Assembly (NCBI GenBank): GCA_016169945.1
Contig: JADLSH010000145.1
Span: 3,781,501-3,845,500, forward strand
Origin: Trachythela sp. YZ-2020
Lineage: Eukaryota; Cnidaria; Anthozoa; Malacalcyonacea; Clavulariidae
Length of the DNA: 64,000 nt
Direction: 5' to 3'
A program made the position numbers and the translations under genes. The notes under the pieces are model-generated. The model had not been told where the DNA came from. It saw only the letters and a program-made list of their open reading frames with translations, and searched no databases. This document shows, in pieces, positions 45,958 to 59,700 of this stretch. Numbering within the stretch: the first letter of the stretch is position 1; each line of letters opens with the position of its first letter.

Positions 45958-48900
45958 CGTGCCAAATGCTGAAAAACTGCAGAAACAACGAACCTATGGG
46001 AATAGAAATAATAAGTAATAGACCAAGTTTAGATTCAATTTTGTCTAATTTTGCGATTACCATAAGATATAGAATTGCGTTGCATTTTTTGCTTGATAAT
46101 GATCTCTTACCGTCTTGGTTACATAATTGCATTTTGTCACTTCTGCAGTTACCCATATAATTATACAACCAATTCATAGCTGCAACTACTTCATTATATA
46201 ACCAATTCATAGCTGCAACTACTTCTCTAACTTTATATTCGCATTTTTTAAAACAAAAACAACAAAACTCTTTATGAATAATATTATTATTCTTTAGCTT
46301 TGCAAAAAGTGGGAAGCTGTGGCTAATCAATATATTATTAGGTGATCTCTTGATGAGAATAATATGATTATACTGTAATCCTTCCCTATTTTCGTTTCTC
46401 AGGAGTATCATATACAGCTTAACACTCTTGTCGGCAGGCACTTTGCTTTTCTTGTTCATGTCTTCATAATATTGAAATGACGAACGAGGGACAAATCACT
46501 CATAAAAAGTGTACTAGATAACTTGGACTTTCAAACGACTGGGAATTTTATAGCCGGACTCCTGTACTTTTGGTGACTTTCTTGAAATTTCCTACAGGAA
46601 ATACAACAATATTTCGATCTTGTTCTCAATGTTCTCGTGAAGTTATGCAGCAGTATAAGGCAGTTATATAGCTTTTTCCCAATACATGATTAAAAACATA
46701 CAAGAAATACTCATACCAGAGCTGTCGTCAGAATCTGTATTTTATTTCAGGATAAAGTTCTGTGAAGAATATCACGTATTTATAACACAGAGTCACGGAC
46801 AGGGTGCTGGCGATCTGTCAGATTTTCGAGGGTTTTCATTCATTTCGGTCGTATACTTTAGATTTTCTTGACTTTAAATATTCACCAAGTACATTTACAT
46901 GGATATTATTTGGACTTTTACAGACTTTTCGTCGACGTGCAGGAGACTTTTGAAGTGATTTAACCTCTCAATGACGCATTCTGATTGCCAATTGATTGAC
47001 ATTGTCAAATTTTTCCAATCCATGGAGCATGTTAACAATTTCAACTATATTGGCAAACTGCAGATACTTTTCAAATTCCAAACAGAATGCAGAATACGGT
47101 GGTTGCCTTTCCAAGACTGTCAGTTTTGATTTTATTCATTTTTGCCAATCTTATACTGAGTACTATAACTGTACCTCTCTCTTGCGCAGAGCTTTCTCCT
47201 GTACTGTACACAATGTTATAAACATTTTCGCTCGCCAAGTCTCAAGACCAAAAGGCTAACGCGACTATAAATGCCGAACATTGGAGCGAACATGTTACTG
47301 TCCCACTATGAACACTTTATCGACTCTTTAAATTATCGACAAATATTGCCGTTTTATTTGAGAATTTGACTGATGTACGATATATATCTTTGATGTAGAA
47401 TCCATGTAGTTGATTAGAAATTTGGGGATTTTGCCTGGTGGAAATTACAACTTCGTTTCAAAAAAATATGTTCGTAGTGATCAAGCAGAAAAAAATATCT
47501 TGATAGCCATGCATGGGCGACGTTTGAGCAGGATATGATCTTGAAATCACTGTGTGATACTACAATATCGACTTACATGTTTCATCGCCCAGTATGCGGG
47601 ATTCCTTGACGGTGAAATTCTAGCGACAGGCACGACAAATTTTTGTTTAAAACAATAAATAATATTTATGGTATGTGCCAGCTGAATAGTAAGAAGCCAT
47701 ATACAATATTCGCCGATGAATAAGATAAAGTGTAATTATCAAATAACAAGAAATCATGAAAATAATTCCACTTCAAATTAACCTATTCTAAGATCAAAGA
47801 GAACGATGATGAACAAATAGCTCAATGACCTTTCTTCAAGTATAGAACTGTGTGTTCGCACCTCTTTTAATTACAATACATTCTTTTTAAACTATCTACC
47901 TAACTCTGTGATACATCTGGAAATTCACAGGGATAACTTAAGCATGTTATTTCCTAATGCAGGATTCAAGAGCATTACTCACTACCGTAAATAAACAAAA
48001 ATGAATTTTCGATTGTATTCCGCCCGTTTGAGCTTTTATTCCCAGGCGCCAACCTAGGTCGTCATTAGCTTAAATCTTACAAAAGAAATGTACGTATTTT
48101 GTCAAAGACGTATTTTATTCAAGAATTGATCGCGTTGTTGGGTCATATGAACTCTATCAACAAATAAGCTCACATTTGCCCTTAAACATGTGTTTAAAAA
48201 AATATAGCCTTTAGAAATGCTAACAAATACGTGTTTGCGCAAATAATTCTAATTACATACCTATATTGAATTGCGCGTTATTGATGCTCCTTTCACGTTT
48301 GTGTTGACATCTGTGCGTCCTGATATTGCTTTGCGCAGGTATGACGAGACTACAGAGTCTACAATGTAGCCAGACTGCTGCGGCAAAGTGCACCCTGAGT
48401 AGCGTATTGTCAATTGATAAGCATCGACGCGCTGGGATAATCCGGTCCAAGTCAATACGATATTCTTTCCAGTTTTTCTACTCCTGTGTGTCAATACTAA
48501 AATACAGGTTATCACACAGTTGTGTTTGCTAGGATATAGCTATATATTATTTTATTACTATTCATACAAAGTAAACCCAATTTCCTCAAATATTCAAACA
48601 CAAATAAGATCTTACTTACTATGTTGTTTCCAGCAGTGAATAATTGCAGCAACATTTGGTTGTCAAGCTCGCAGTGTGAGGTGGTTTGCTGATATTCACC
48701 ATTAATCAGTACCTCGGTTAGGGGGTTAATAACCGTTCAGTATGAGTTACAACGAAAGTGCGTTATTCTCATGACTAAAACTGGACCTCACCTCACGCAA
48801 TTTGTGACTTCCTAGTAACAAAACGGAAATACATTACAGATCTGATGTAAAACATATTTCGTTTTTTATTTAATAAGTAAATGAAGGTAATGCCCAATCA

Positions 48901-50093
48901 ATGTTTGTCATATTTTTGCCATTACATTCCTATGGTGACAGGTTTATACTTTATAGGTGGCAAAACATGAATGACTTGGCAAACATGAATGCATGGTATT
49001 TGTGCTTAAATATAGTGGAATTCGAAATGTGCTGCGACTGCTGCCCCATCCAAGGACATAATTTACCAAGCAGTAGGAAATCAAGGAACTGATGCTGGTT
49101 GTCCTCATGCGGGGTTGAGTTTTGATTAATTGACAAGATTAACTTTACTGGGAAATTAAGACTTGTGAGAATGTTTTTGATGCACTCTCATCGTTAAACC
49201 TAATTAGAGAAATGCATCGTTTGATCGTTATCTTAAAACGAGATGGCGAATACTGGTACTCCTATTCGAGTTCCTGTAAGTAAAATAAAAATAATTATAA
49301 CGCAGAAACGAAATGAATAACTGAAAAGTCCCAGTGCCCACAAGAGATTACAACTGATATTCACCGGCATCCTGTATACCCGTCCTGCGGCATTTTAAAG
49401 CGTAAAAATGGTTACTTTGACTGACGGGGAATGGATGCAACGAGGTAAGAAGAGTGTTAGTTCAGAATCAGAAAGTTGCTGTTAAATTCAAACGTTGAGC
49501 CTTGCACACAACATGCACTAGTCTCCATTTACATTCATCTACTTCAAGAGTTTGTTTGTTCGTTGTTTGGAGTACAAAGCAGCACAGTTGTACATTGTAC
49601 GGGGTTTGCCTGCGTTACATGTTATGATTGTTATCATTGAGCATTTTTCTGTTTTGTAGGAAATTATTGTTTGCCCCCGGTATTAAATTTACAAATACAT
49701 TAACTCGAAAGTTTACAGTGTTTTAACTTCCTTTTAATGTAGCGATAAATATATACATTACATAGATAAAGCCCTTTCTCTCTTCTCTAGTCTCGATTAT
49801 ATTCGCTCAAAACATAATATAACCTCGCCCTTGTTGTTTTTGTCTCACGAACGCGTGTTCTGTTTTTGATTGACAGTTTATTAAATATGAATATTAATTA
49901 TGTGACGTCAGTCTTCGACACACTCCCATATATCTCAGTAGGAGATATACTAATGTCTAACAGTAGACTGACTCTGTGAATGTCTAAATCCTTGCAATTT
50001 CAAACTCAACAATACATGATTTAGAATGATTAACGTCTCAATCATCGGCCATCATCTGGTTACGAAGCCTCGCTGCAACCGCCGCCTCTCTTC
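45958..50093. other. Upstream flank and intergenic DNA, no gene seen
   Basis: This is the 5' flank of the LRP-like gene. A 34-bp tandem duplication (ACCAATTCATAGCTGCAACT unit) lies at about 46166-46232. No clear promoter, exon or element is recognised over about 4 kb. Short ORFs on both strands look random. Confidence 0.5.
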
Positions 50094-50458
50094 TTAACCG
50101 CCACCTCTCTTCTTGGCCTGAACTCGGTGGCCTCTGCATTCAACTCGCTTTACCGCTCCTACAACACCATCTCTCCCTTGGTGTAGTTGCTCTACAATTC
50201 CCAGCGGCCATTCTCCTCTATTTCGCTCATCTGATTTGATTATAACTACGTCTCCAACTGATAAGATAAGAGGCTTCCCTTTAAGCATGACGTGTCGTTC
50301 ACGTAGCCCTCGCACGTATTCGTTTGTCCATCGTTTCCAAACAGCATCTTTGCAACATTTTAAGAACTTGGCTCGCTTCCTAAGATCCCTCTCATCTACA
50401 TGGTGTGGTTCCATTTCCGGCAGGACATTAGATGATATGAACATGAGAGAGTTTGGTG

Positions 50459-51427
50459 TTAAAATTGCAACAACACGTCTGCTAACTCTTCCCAGGTTAG
50501 GCAACCATTCCCGATACTTTTATATAGACAATTATTGACCAGCCCTACCATACGCTCGAATTGTCCGCCCCACCAAGGGGCACGACTAAGGTTGAACTGC
50601 CACTTGATTTCCTGACCGGCCAGGAAATCCTGAATTTTCTCATCTGCCATCACCGTTCATATCCACCGTGCTGCTCCCACGAATGTACGGCCGTTATCGG
50701 AGTAGATCTTTTCGGGTCTCCCTCGTCTTGCAATTAATCGTTTCAAGGTGGTAAGGAACTCTCTTGTCTCCATGGTTGCTGTTAATTCCAGATAAAGAGC
50801 TCTGGTAAGACTGCAAGTATACAGAACTATATACACTTTTCCCTCCTTCCCAGACTTCTTACGGTATTTCAGTGGACCAGCGTAATCGACTCCAATGACT
50901 TGGAACGCGTGGTTTCCCTCGGTACGCTCTCTTGGCAACACTCCCGGAGGCGGTTTGACCACAGCAGTCGCTTGGAACCTGCGACAGCCATGACAGGATT
51001 TGATTTGTCGTTTAGCCAAACTTCTCAACTTAGGTATCCAATACCTCTTTCGAACCAGCGCCATAGTTAGTCCAACTCCCCCGTGGAGAGTGCGCAAATG
51101 CGCTTCTTGTACTAATTTCTCAGTGAATGGGTGAGATTTCGATAAGTAGACTGGATCCGCTCCTTGGATGCGACCATGACATACAACTAACCCTTGGTCG
51201 TTTTCTTGTAAGTTTAGTTGTTCCCGATCTTTCTCAATGTCACTGTCTCGTTGGACTCGCTTGATCCACCACAGACGAGTGTTTTCAATCTCTTGGGTTG
51301 TCAAGGGACCCAGTTGTTTCTCTTTGGTTCTGCAGTTGTTTGTGAATCTCAGGATCCAGGCACATACTCGTAGTGTACGATGAAGGTCGTGCTTTTTCAA
51401 TAATTGATTGTGCTGTACATAAAACAT
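50459..51427 (-). pseudogene. BEL/Pao integrase region
   Basis: The HHCC zinc motif is visible (HLRTLHGG, then CHGC). The catalytic core follows with the first Asp in VIGVDYAGP, the second in IYSDNGRTF and the Glu in GGQFERMV. A stop at 50657 interrupts the core after GAARWI, and the frame resumes at once. The part 50504-50094 carries the basic domain that follows the integrase in BEL/Pao elements. Confidence 0.85.
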
Positions 51428-51565
51428 CTCGAATCACTTTCGCTTCAGCTTCAGTAGCTGTGAATGGTTGAGTCGCAAGGTTGTCTGGCCATTTGTCAAG
51501 ATTGTCCAACCATTCTGGACCGTTCCACCACAAGGATTTATCGGACAAAGGTCCTCCGTGACTGG

Positions 51566-52003
51566 CTATATCTGCCGGTTGTCTTTGGTGGGCACGTGTC
51601 TCCATTCTATTTCTGGGTGTTGCTTTATCTTGGATACTCGATTTGCGACGAACTGGCGATATTGTCCTTCTCCATGAATCCAATGAAGCGCGACAGTGCT
51701 ATTTAACCACCCATAAATCGTTGGTTCGGGAAGGTTCTGTAGCGCGTTTTGAACATTCTTCACTAGATTGGTCGCCATGTGTGCAGATATCAACTCTAGA
51801 CGGGGAATTGTCAACCGTTCTTTGGCCAATCTCGATTGAGCTGCCACCAATTGTTGTGTAGTTCCAGATCGTTGTCGCACTACGGAGTACACCACTGCTC
51901 CGACACCCTTTGTAGAGGCATCACCGAAGGTGTGAAGTTCTACATTCAATACTGGCTCTCGGTAATTCACTATCGTACGAGGCACGGTTTCTTCTTCTGG
52001 CAA
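51566..52003 (-). pseudogene. BEL/Pao RNase H region
   Basis: ELHTFGDASTKGVGAVVYS, TIPRLELISAHMA and a WRHVPTKDN-type end are the RNase H motifs (D, E, D) seen in BEL/Pao pol. The frame is open across the domain. Confidence 0.8.
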
Positions 52004-53553
52004 CGACTTTTCCCATACGCTCTAACTATACCTTTTCCAACCGTTGATAGTAACTCTACCACAACGAAACGCACAATCCTTAGCAAGCTAGCAAAAGTCT
52101 ATGACCCCCTAGGTTTGGTGATCACTTTGGAAGGAAAAAGATCTTTCGGGACGTGTGCAAGACAAAAGTACCGTGGGACGCTGATATTCGAGAACCGTTA
52201 AATCATCGCTGGAGTGTCCCTCGATTTGTTCCATTTTAACCCAAGCATTGTTGTCTCGGTTGAATCACCACTTAGCTGCTGTTTGGCGTATGTTTCCTCG
52301 TAACAAGGCTTTCGAGCCGGCGTTGACTTCCTCGCTCGTTCGTTGGTAATGTTGGGAAATTCCCTTTCCATGGTAATCCCGTCTCGTACCAGCCTTCGGG
52401 GCTTCTGGTGAGCTGTTCTTTGAACTCGTTGTATACTACCCGTTGATCGTGTTCGGGAGCATCTTCTAATCCAAGAACGTCAAGGCGACACAACTGTTCG
52501 TAATCCAACTGGTTTGTTTGTGTGAGCAACATTGTCTTCCTGTCGAATTCTTTCCCTGGAGACATCAAGAACCATCATGGTTGAGTCAGTTCTGCAAAGG
52601 TTCCATGTCCTTTCCAACTCTTGGCCGTGTCTCAGTTTTTATTCTGGAGTAGCTTCCACTGCCAAGAACGACATGAACAGGAAGCTTTGTTTTTTTGTCT
52701 CGATCTTCTATGGTCACTCCCTTCAAGTGTGGATATTTTTGGATAACGTTTTCGTAGTCAGGATTCTCGAGGAAAAGCAATTCAGGTTTATCCACTTTGA
52801 TGAAATTTGTTGCCATGGCGAAATCGCTGTTAGTTGATTCAATCTTAACTTCATATGTCTCTAGGCGTGCTTGTTTTGAAGACATCAGCATGTCGATCTT
52901 CTTTATTTGGACATCTATGGGTTTAATGTGAAGTTCGTGTATTAACTTGGCTGAGGCATATGAACTTCCTGCTCCAGAGTCTATCAAAGCTCTGCATAAA
53001 TTTCGTTTACATGCACATTAACAACTGGGAAAACGCCTTCGCTAGATTCGTTTGCATGTAGTGTAAAGTTTTTTACTAGCACCGTCCCCTCCGGAATTTT
53101 CTCCTGGTTCCCAGTCCGTTCACAGATGGATGTGTGATGACGTCGATCGCATTGTTGGCAACTTCTCTTACTTGGACACTCCGCTGCCCTGTGGTTTCCC
53201 CCCGTGCAATTAAAACATAGATGGTGTTTTGCAAGTATCTGTCTTCGCTCCGAAACAGTTGTCACTTTTGAGCATTCACTTGATTTGTGATTTTTATCTT
53301 CGCAATACACGCACCCTCGTGGTTTCTCTTGATCACGTGTATGATATAATTTGCCAGGGGGAGGTGACCGACGATACTCACGATCCCGGGGTCTTGTTTC
53401 ATTTGACTGTTCGATTTCTTCGCGTCCAAAGATGTAGACCAATTTGACAAAATCCCAACTTTCCCAATCCTAGTCGGTTCTTATAAGATCGCCACGAATT
53501 CCCGCTAGTTTCTCGAGTGTTAAAGCGACATTTCCATTTACTTGCTGCAAACC

Positions 53554-54332
53554 CAGGGTTTTTTTTAACGTGCAGTTCTACACAAAATGTGCAGTTCTAA
53601 ATCAATTTGTGCAACTCTAAAAAATATTTTGTGCAGTTGAAAAAAATACGAACTTTCAGGATATGGATATTTATTGAAGAAAACTAAAGTAATCGAAGGA
53701 ATAAATGGAATACATATAGCTTCAATAACAAAAGCAGTACCAGAATTTCTAATAACAAACTCAACAATATAATTTTTGTTGACAATTTTCAGCATCGTTT
53801 CTATTTGTAGGGATGAGAATCAGTTAATGAAAGTTTAATAAGAAAAAAATGGTGCCATTTGCGCGAGTTGAATTTCATGCTATGACATGTCGCAGGGCCC
53901 TTTTTAATTAATATACTGGGGGGCCAAAGCCCCCCCAGCCCCAATCGGTTAGCCCCAGTAAACTATCCTCCCAGTGAAGGTCCCTTTTGTCCAAAATATA
54001 AGCAAAAGTTCTTAAGTTAGGTCAGAAGAAAGTTATGATATTCTCATAACAAAGCATTGCTTTTACACCAAAAGCTCAGTCTGTTTAGATGGGATATTTC
54101 AAAAAATGTCTCTGAAAATGCAGGAAATCAAGCCACAGAAACTCAAAAATTTTCTGGGGAGGACCCCCAGACCCCCAACCACATCCACACACCCTCAATA
54201 TACCACATTCTTGTTAGGTCCCTTTTCGTTGATGCCCCCCCCCCCCACTAACCATTTCTTAAAAAAGGCCCTGGCATGTTGGGACAGTATGACAAAATGT
54301 GCAGTTCTAAATTTTTCTTAAAAAAAACCCTG
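53554..54332. mobile_element. hAT-like MITE inserted in BEL/Pao gag
   Basis: The ends CAGGGTTTTTTTTAA and TTAAAAAAAACCCTG are flanked by perfect 8-bp TGCAAACC (53546-53553 and 54333-54340). Subterminal TGTGCAGTTCTA repeats occur near both ends. Gag coding sequence continues on both sides. Confidence 0.9.
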
Positions 54333-54499
54333 TGCAAACCTCCCATAGTTTCCAACGACTGCACGGCATACATCAAAGTATCGTAAAACTCGTGAATTTT
54401 CTTAATGTTTACATTTGGTATAACCGGAAGTTCGAGAATTTTCTTCGTATATATATATGCCTTAATAATTTCACGATACGATATGAGGATTATTAACAC

Positions 54500-54670
54500 C
54501 GTAATTTGACAGTTTGGAAATGAGAATGTTATGGTCGATTAGGTCAAAAGCTTTTTTGTAATCAAATGCTAGTACTCTCACATCGCTACCAGTGGTTGAT
54601 GAATCAGGAATACTGCCGTATTGGTCACGTCCTATATTCCTGAGGACAGCTTCAAAAACGTCTCATTAAT
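54500..54670 (-). pseudogene. LINE RT fragment
   Basis: Minus-strand translation shows VLAFDYKKAFDLIDHNIL, the RT catalytic Asp region of a CR1/L2-like element. It is truncated at both ends and abuts the 5' break of the BEL/Pao gag. The DNA 54671-55330 shows nothing recognisable. Confidence 0.7.
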
Positions 54671-55329
54671 GTTCTTTCAGTATAAAGAATAGTAGAATAC
54701 TAATGAAGATGACTTTTATCAGGTATATGCCTCGCCATACATGCATGAAGCTTTCTACCGCGGGTTCGCAGGCAACAGGTACGAGTGGACATTAGATATT
54801 TTACATATTTACATATTGCTGTTTACCATTCAATTTGCTCGTGCTCTTGAATAAATACTTTTTCTGGCAGTGAACAGTTTGACTTGTCGAATTCGAAACA
54901 TAATTGCTAGCGAAAGTATTAAACTATATTTTTTACGGATCCAATAATACGGAGGTCAGAGGGTCGAGCAGCCTAATTTTAAACCCATGCAGTCGCATTT
55001 TTACCGATAACCGGATTACTGTCTATGTTCGTAAGCTAGAGGACAAACTCAAAGATAGAGATTTGTAGTCTAAAAAACATACCGATTTTACACCTTCAGC
55101 ACTAAATATTTCTATTTGAAATGGTCAATAGAAAACAGACTCGTTTGCGTTAGCTAAAAGTAAAAGGTACCTCAAAAAATGAATTCATATTATTCATGGT
55201 ATCCCTATTTACTACAGGGTAAACATAAATATAGGAGGCACTAATGTCATAACTACAATTAATGCACGATATATAACTGCTTGTGTCCCTCGAACGACAC
55301 GGAAGTCAAAGAGCCACCACGTATAGTCA

Positions 55330-55860
55330 TAGATATTAATGGAAATGGAATGATGTGAATAGGAAGATCTCCAGTTGTTACGCGACATTATCCGTTTTGA
55401 GAAAATTAAAACGTCTGGCACCATTTAAAATCAGGAAACAACTCGTGGAGTGTCTAGTTGTATCAACAATTGATTATAATTTGTGTCTAGTCCAGCTCCA
55501 GACTACCTACTAAAGTGCCTACAACGAGTACAGTTAGCTGCTGGTGGTTTTGTATTTAATAAGTGTGCAAGTATGACTGATATCCCATCACATGGCAGGG
55601 ACTATCATCTCGCGAAATTGATATATAAAGCCATGAATTGCAACAACTGACCCTCCTACACATTGGATGAATATCAGCCTGTAAGGACCTTGCGATCATC
55701 GCCTGCCCGGCAATTAGTAGTTCCTCTTGTTTCCGGTACCTTTCAAGATGATGTTGCTCGAGTTTTCAACAATCTTCCTGAGAATATACGGAACTGCAAT
55801 ATTGCAGAAATTCTTCTGCCTACTTCAAAACTTTAGTTGAAAACAGAATTACTAAATATG
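55330..55860 (+). pseudogene. LINE RT C-terminal fragment
   Basis: Plus-strand translation with stops resembles the C-terminal part of LINE ORF2: LAPFKIRKQLVECLV, a YLLKCLQRVQLAAGG-like stretch, and VARVFNNLPENIR. It precedes a microsatellite. Confidence 0.65.
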
Positions 55861-55904
55861 CAGTACCGCGTCTTATGCAGTAGTGATAATATATTTTGTA
55901 TAAT

Positions 55905-56135
55905 TGTACCGTATTGTACCGTATTGTATTGTATTGTACTGTACTGTACTGTACTGTACTGTACCGTATTGTACTGTACCGTATTGTATTGTACTGTACT
56001 GTATTGTATTGTGTTGTATTGTATATTGTTTCGTATTGTATGGTATGGTATGGTATTGTATTGTATTGTATTGTATTGTATTGTATTGTATTGTATTGTA
56101 TTGTATATTGTTTCGTTTTGTATTGTGCTGTTATG
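55905..56135. repeat. Pentanucleotide microsatellite (GTATT/GTACT)n
   Basis: About 45 units of GTATT, GTACT and GTACC variants with a few interruptions, possibly grown from the tail of the preceding LINE. An (ATT)n tract lies at about 56308-56346. 56136-56766 otherwise shows no gene. Confidence 0.9.
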
Positions 56136-56766
56136 TTCTGTAGACAGTATTGTATTAAGTTGTATTATATAGATTGTATGGTACGTATATTAGCTAAATA
56201 ATGTCTGTTTAGTACATTGTAAAATGTAAATTATGTTTAGTTTAGTTTTTCATTGTATTTCATTTGTAGCATAGAAGGGCCACTATGTGGAAATGCTATT
56301 AAATCATTATTATTATTATTATTAATAATAATATTATTATTATTATCAACTGGTAACTGTGACCAACTATTCGCAATGATCTACATTGCTGTCAACATTT
56401 CAAGTCAATCAAGTGACAGAAACTCGAGTTAACGTCACTAAACTAGTAAACTCTAGTGTACACGCACCAGAGTTGATGTAAATTGCTTTAGTGATGTAAC
56501 ATTTTGCTATTAGAAGGGGGATTTCCGTCCAAAACAGGAAACTCGTTTTCAGCGTTGAAACTAGTGTTTTCAGTCTGGTGTAAATCCGAGAAAGTAACGA
56601 GTTTGACGTCTTTAATTTATCCGTCCATTTTCCCGTCTATTATAAGAGCAGCTATATATATTAGTTTTGAGAATTAAAATAGCACTGATTTGTGCATGCC
56701 AGAATATCTAAATGTCCTTTTCCAAGGAGATGTCCTTTTCGTTACTTCATGCAAATGATACACTTT

Positions 56767-59700
56767 TCACAAATTTGACCGCGTTAACCAATCAAATTCC
56801 TAAAAAAGAGAAATAAAAATAGGGTACTTTATAGCGTTTTCGTTATGACTGCGTTCTGCTCGAGTGCTCAGGAAACAAAGAAATATGCTACGTTTCGGTA
56901 CGATACGGTTGAAGTGAAAACAGTCTTCAACAACATTGTACTGCACCTGTTGTTTTCTTTGAGAGAAAGGATCTATCATGACATTTATGAGTGAGGCTTC
57001 GCTTGTTTCTTCAAATGCATTCTTGAGAGCGACGTTTAGCTCTTGTGGTGTTTTCACAAAGTATCCAGTACCACCAAATGCTTCAATAATTTTCTCATAT
57101 CGAGCTGATGGTAGCAGAGCTGTTGGAGGAGCGCTAAATGGTGTAAAATCTGATCATATAATCATATAGACGGATTTTCATTCACTGCAAATGTCAAAAT
57201 CTTTATATACTAATGTAGTAATATAATGACAATAACTTTTGGATATGGAGCCACCTGAAAAATTAATGCCGCCTGCCTAAAATTTGGGTTCTTTTTCATT
57301 TTCCTCATTAAACTCCTATATTGTCGAAAAACATAAAATTTTCCAGGCTTTTCGCGTGATTTCGTCGCATTTTCCCCATTTTGGAACAGCAATAACTCGA
57401 AATCGGTTGGGAAAATGAAGGTAACCGCTTAAATGACCTATATATAGTTTTTTGTAAGCTTTCCAATGATGTAAGTCATTATCGCTTAAAATGAACTTGG
57501 AATTTCACGTTTTTACAAGTATAGGAGTTTAATGTGGAAAATAAAAAAGAACCCAAATTTTAGGCCGGCGGCATTAATTTTTCAGATGGCTCCATATCTA
57601 AAAGTTATTGTCATATCAAAGTCTATACTTCCTGCAGATATGGTGCTTTTATCACAAAACTCACAATTGGCTTGCACTTAACCGCCTAACTAATGAAAGG
57701 ATCAGTTATGCACTGCTGGTGACATATTATGGGTATATACGAGCCTATATGAACCTATTTAACGAAAGCAATATGAGGCAATTCCTTGTAGCAAATCGAA
57801 TATTCAATTTATTAAAACCTTCTTTTTCTTATGAATGTGGGAGCATAACAGATTGATTGAGCATGCTCGATTATGCCTAAACAAATTTGGTCCAAACTTT
57901 TTGTAGTATAAAGACGTTGTTTTGTGACCATGATTGCCGATTGCAAACAAATGCAAGCTAAAACCTATAGTCACTGTTGTCGCAAGGACTATTCATCTGT
58001 CTCTTCCAATAATGACGACGAGGATATCTTCACGGAACTGTTTGAAATAGGAAACCGTCGCTCGTAGTCTAACGGTAATGCATTGACCCGCCAACGCAAA
58101 CGCTCGAGTTCGATTCTTCATAAGTGAATCTTATTTTCACTCTTTAATAGTTTCAGGTCTCAGAGATGTAAGTTTTTTTCGATGTCTCTATGATGAGAGA
58201 ATGATGTTTGTGATAAGGTTTTAGTTGTCTGTTAGAGAGAGCATTCCTAAAATTTAATTTTCACTTCCAGACGCTCGCCGCCGGCATGTTGAATTATCTG
58301 TGTTAACTATATTCCGATTTACATAAGTTTACCGTTTGTGACCATCCACGGAAATTGCACATTGCAGATTGCCGACAAATGCAAGCCGAAACCTATAGTC
58401 GCTGTTGCCCCAGCGACTAATAAAATAAAATAAAAGGACAAAGGCGGGTCTTTTCCTTACCTAACTCGAATTTTCAAAAAAAACGCTCATACAGGTGAAA
58501 AAGAACTCAGTATTTTATCGTAAGTCGATTTACAAACCTCGTTGCTGCTCCTTCAGATGAACTTACAAGATCTTTCCAACTTTCTTCATCCACGCCATTA
58601 TAAATTCCGTTGTTGTTTAAAATAATGAAGACTATTGGTAGTTTGTGCCTGAAGAGAAGTATAAATGTATAGGTGTTATATAACGTTTAATAAACATTTC
58701 TGATTGGCTAACAGCCATAGGTGAAATCGTCTTATCAACCCAATGGGTGCCTAATATGGAGTTGCAACATCATATCACACAATTTGACGTCAAACGTGTG
58801 ATATGAAAAAAACAATATCGCACGTTTGACGTCATGATAACACAAACAAAAGCAATATGGCGTCACCTTCGGCCGTTTGCAGACATTATAGAAAAGGAGA
58901 ATATAGAGACTAAACAAAACCAAAACAGCAACGTTTCCTGCAAATGGCAAGAAGAACGCGTATGTATTTTGAAAAATTCAACCCACAGGTGCGGATATCT
59001 TTTATAATGGTTATCGGTTTTAGGTCTTGAGGTAAAACAGAAAGAATTGGTAAGCATTGTTGTCAGGTAAGAATAGAGTCTAGGTAAAATATGGTGGCTA
59101 GGTAAGTATGCATGTGATCAGAAAAAATTGTGGTGGTCAGATATGTGTATGCATGGTGGCTAAATATGTTCTTCAGACCATAAGGTAAGTACGGTGATCA
59201 GGTAAGTATGGTGGCCAGATAACTATATGGTGGCTGGGTAAGTATGGTGATCAGAAAAAAATTGTGGTGGTCAGATATGTATATATGCATGGTGGCTAAA
59301 TATGTTCTTCAGGTAAGTATGTTGGCCAGATAGGTAAGTACAGACAAGTGATCAGGTAAGTACGATGGCCAGATAACTATATGGTGGCTAATGGTGGCTA
59401 GATAAATAAGCATGCTTTAACTGACCATACGAAAAAAGAAAATTAAGATGGAAATCTTTAGTAAGGTTTGTAGAGAAAATGAGGACAATGTGATTTGTAG
59501 AAACAGACTGGGGGGAATATTTAGAGATTAGCACCACAAATATTTCGTAAAGTGTCCGCCATTGTATTCACAACAAGAATAGGTTCAAGTAAAACCAACC
59601 TGAACACAGTTTCCAGTTCCATTCCTGAGAAACCAAAAGCACTATCACCTTGAATACAAACTACACGACTTGCTGGAGGATGCAACTTTTCATCTTTATA

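Larger units (their letters stand above)
50094..54499 (-). pseudogene. BEL/Pao LTR retrotransposon, decayed, no LTRs seen
   Basis: Minus-strand order: gag end (about 54499-54341, interrupted by a MITE, then 53553-52984), protease (52987-52586), protease-RT linker (52568-52272), an inverted RT remnant, RNase H (52003-51566), integrase (51427-50459), and a C-terminal extension (50504-50094). Gag has CCHC-type knuckles (CFNCTGGNHRAAEC and flanking CxxC units) and protease has IDSGAGSSYAS. The RT active-site region is missing. Several stops and frame changes occur. This order and the integrase C-terminal extension mark the BEL/Pao family. Neither LTR is recognisable and the 5' gag is absent, so the copy is inactive. 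Confidence 0.85.

Noticed and set aside
45890..46459. Minus-strand 189-residue ORF over the signal-peptide exon
   Set aside because: The in-frame product has no domain. The signal peptide reads in another frame from 45957 and joins the Ig exon in phase.
55837..56201. Three overlapping ORFs rich in Tyr, Cys, Ile, Val and Leu
   Set aside because: Products of the GTATT/GTACT microsatellite in three frames.
57134..57146. Alternative acceptor CAG just upstream of the HACL1 exon 57133-56947
   Set aside because: It would bring a stop after five codons in the required phase. The TTTAG acceptor gives a family-like SAPPTALLP junction.
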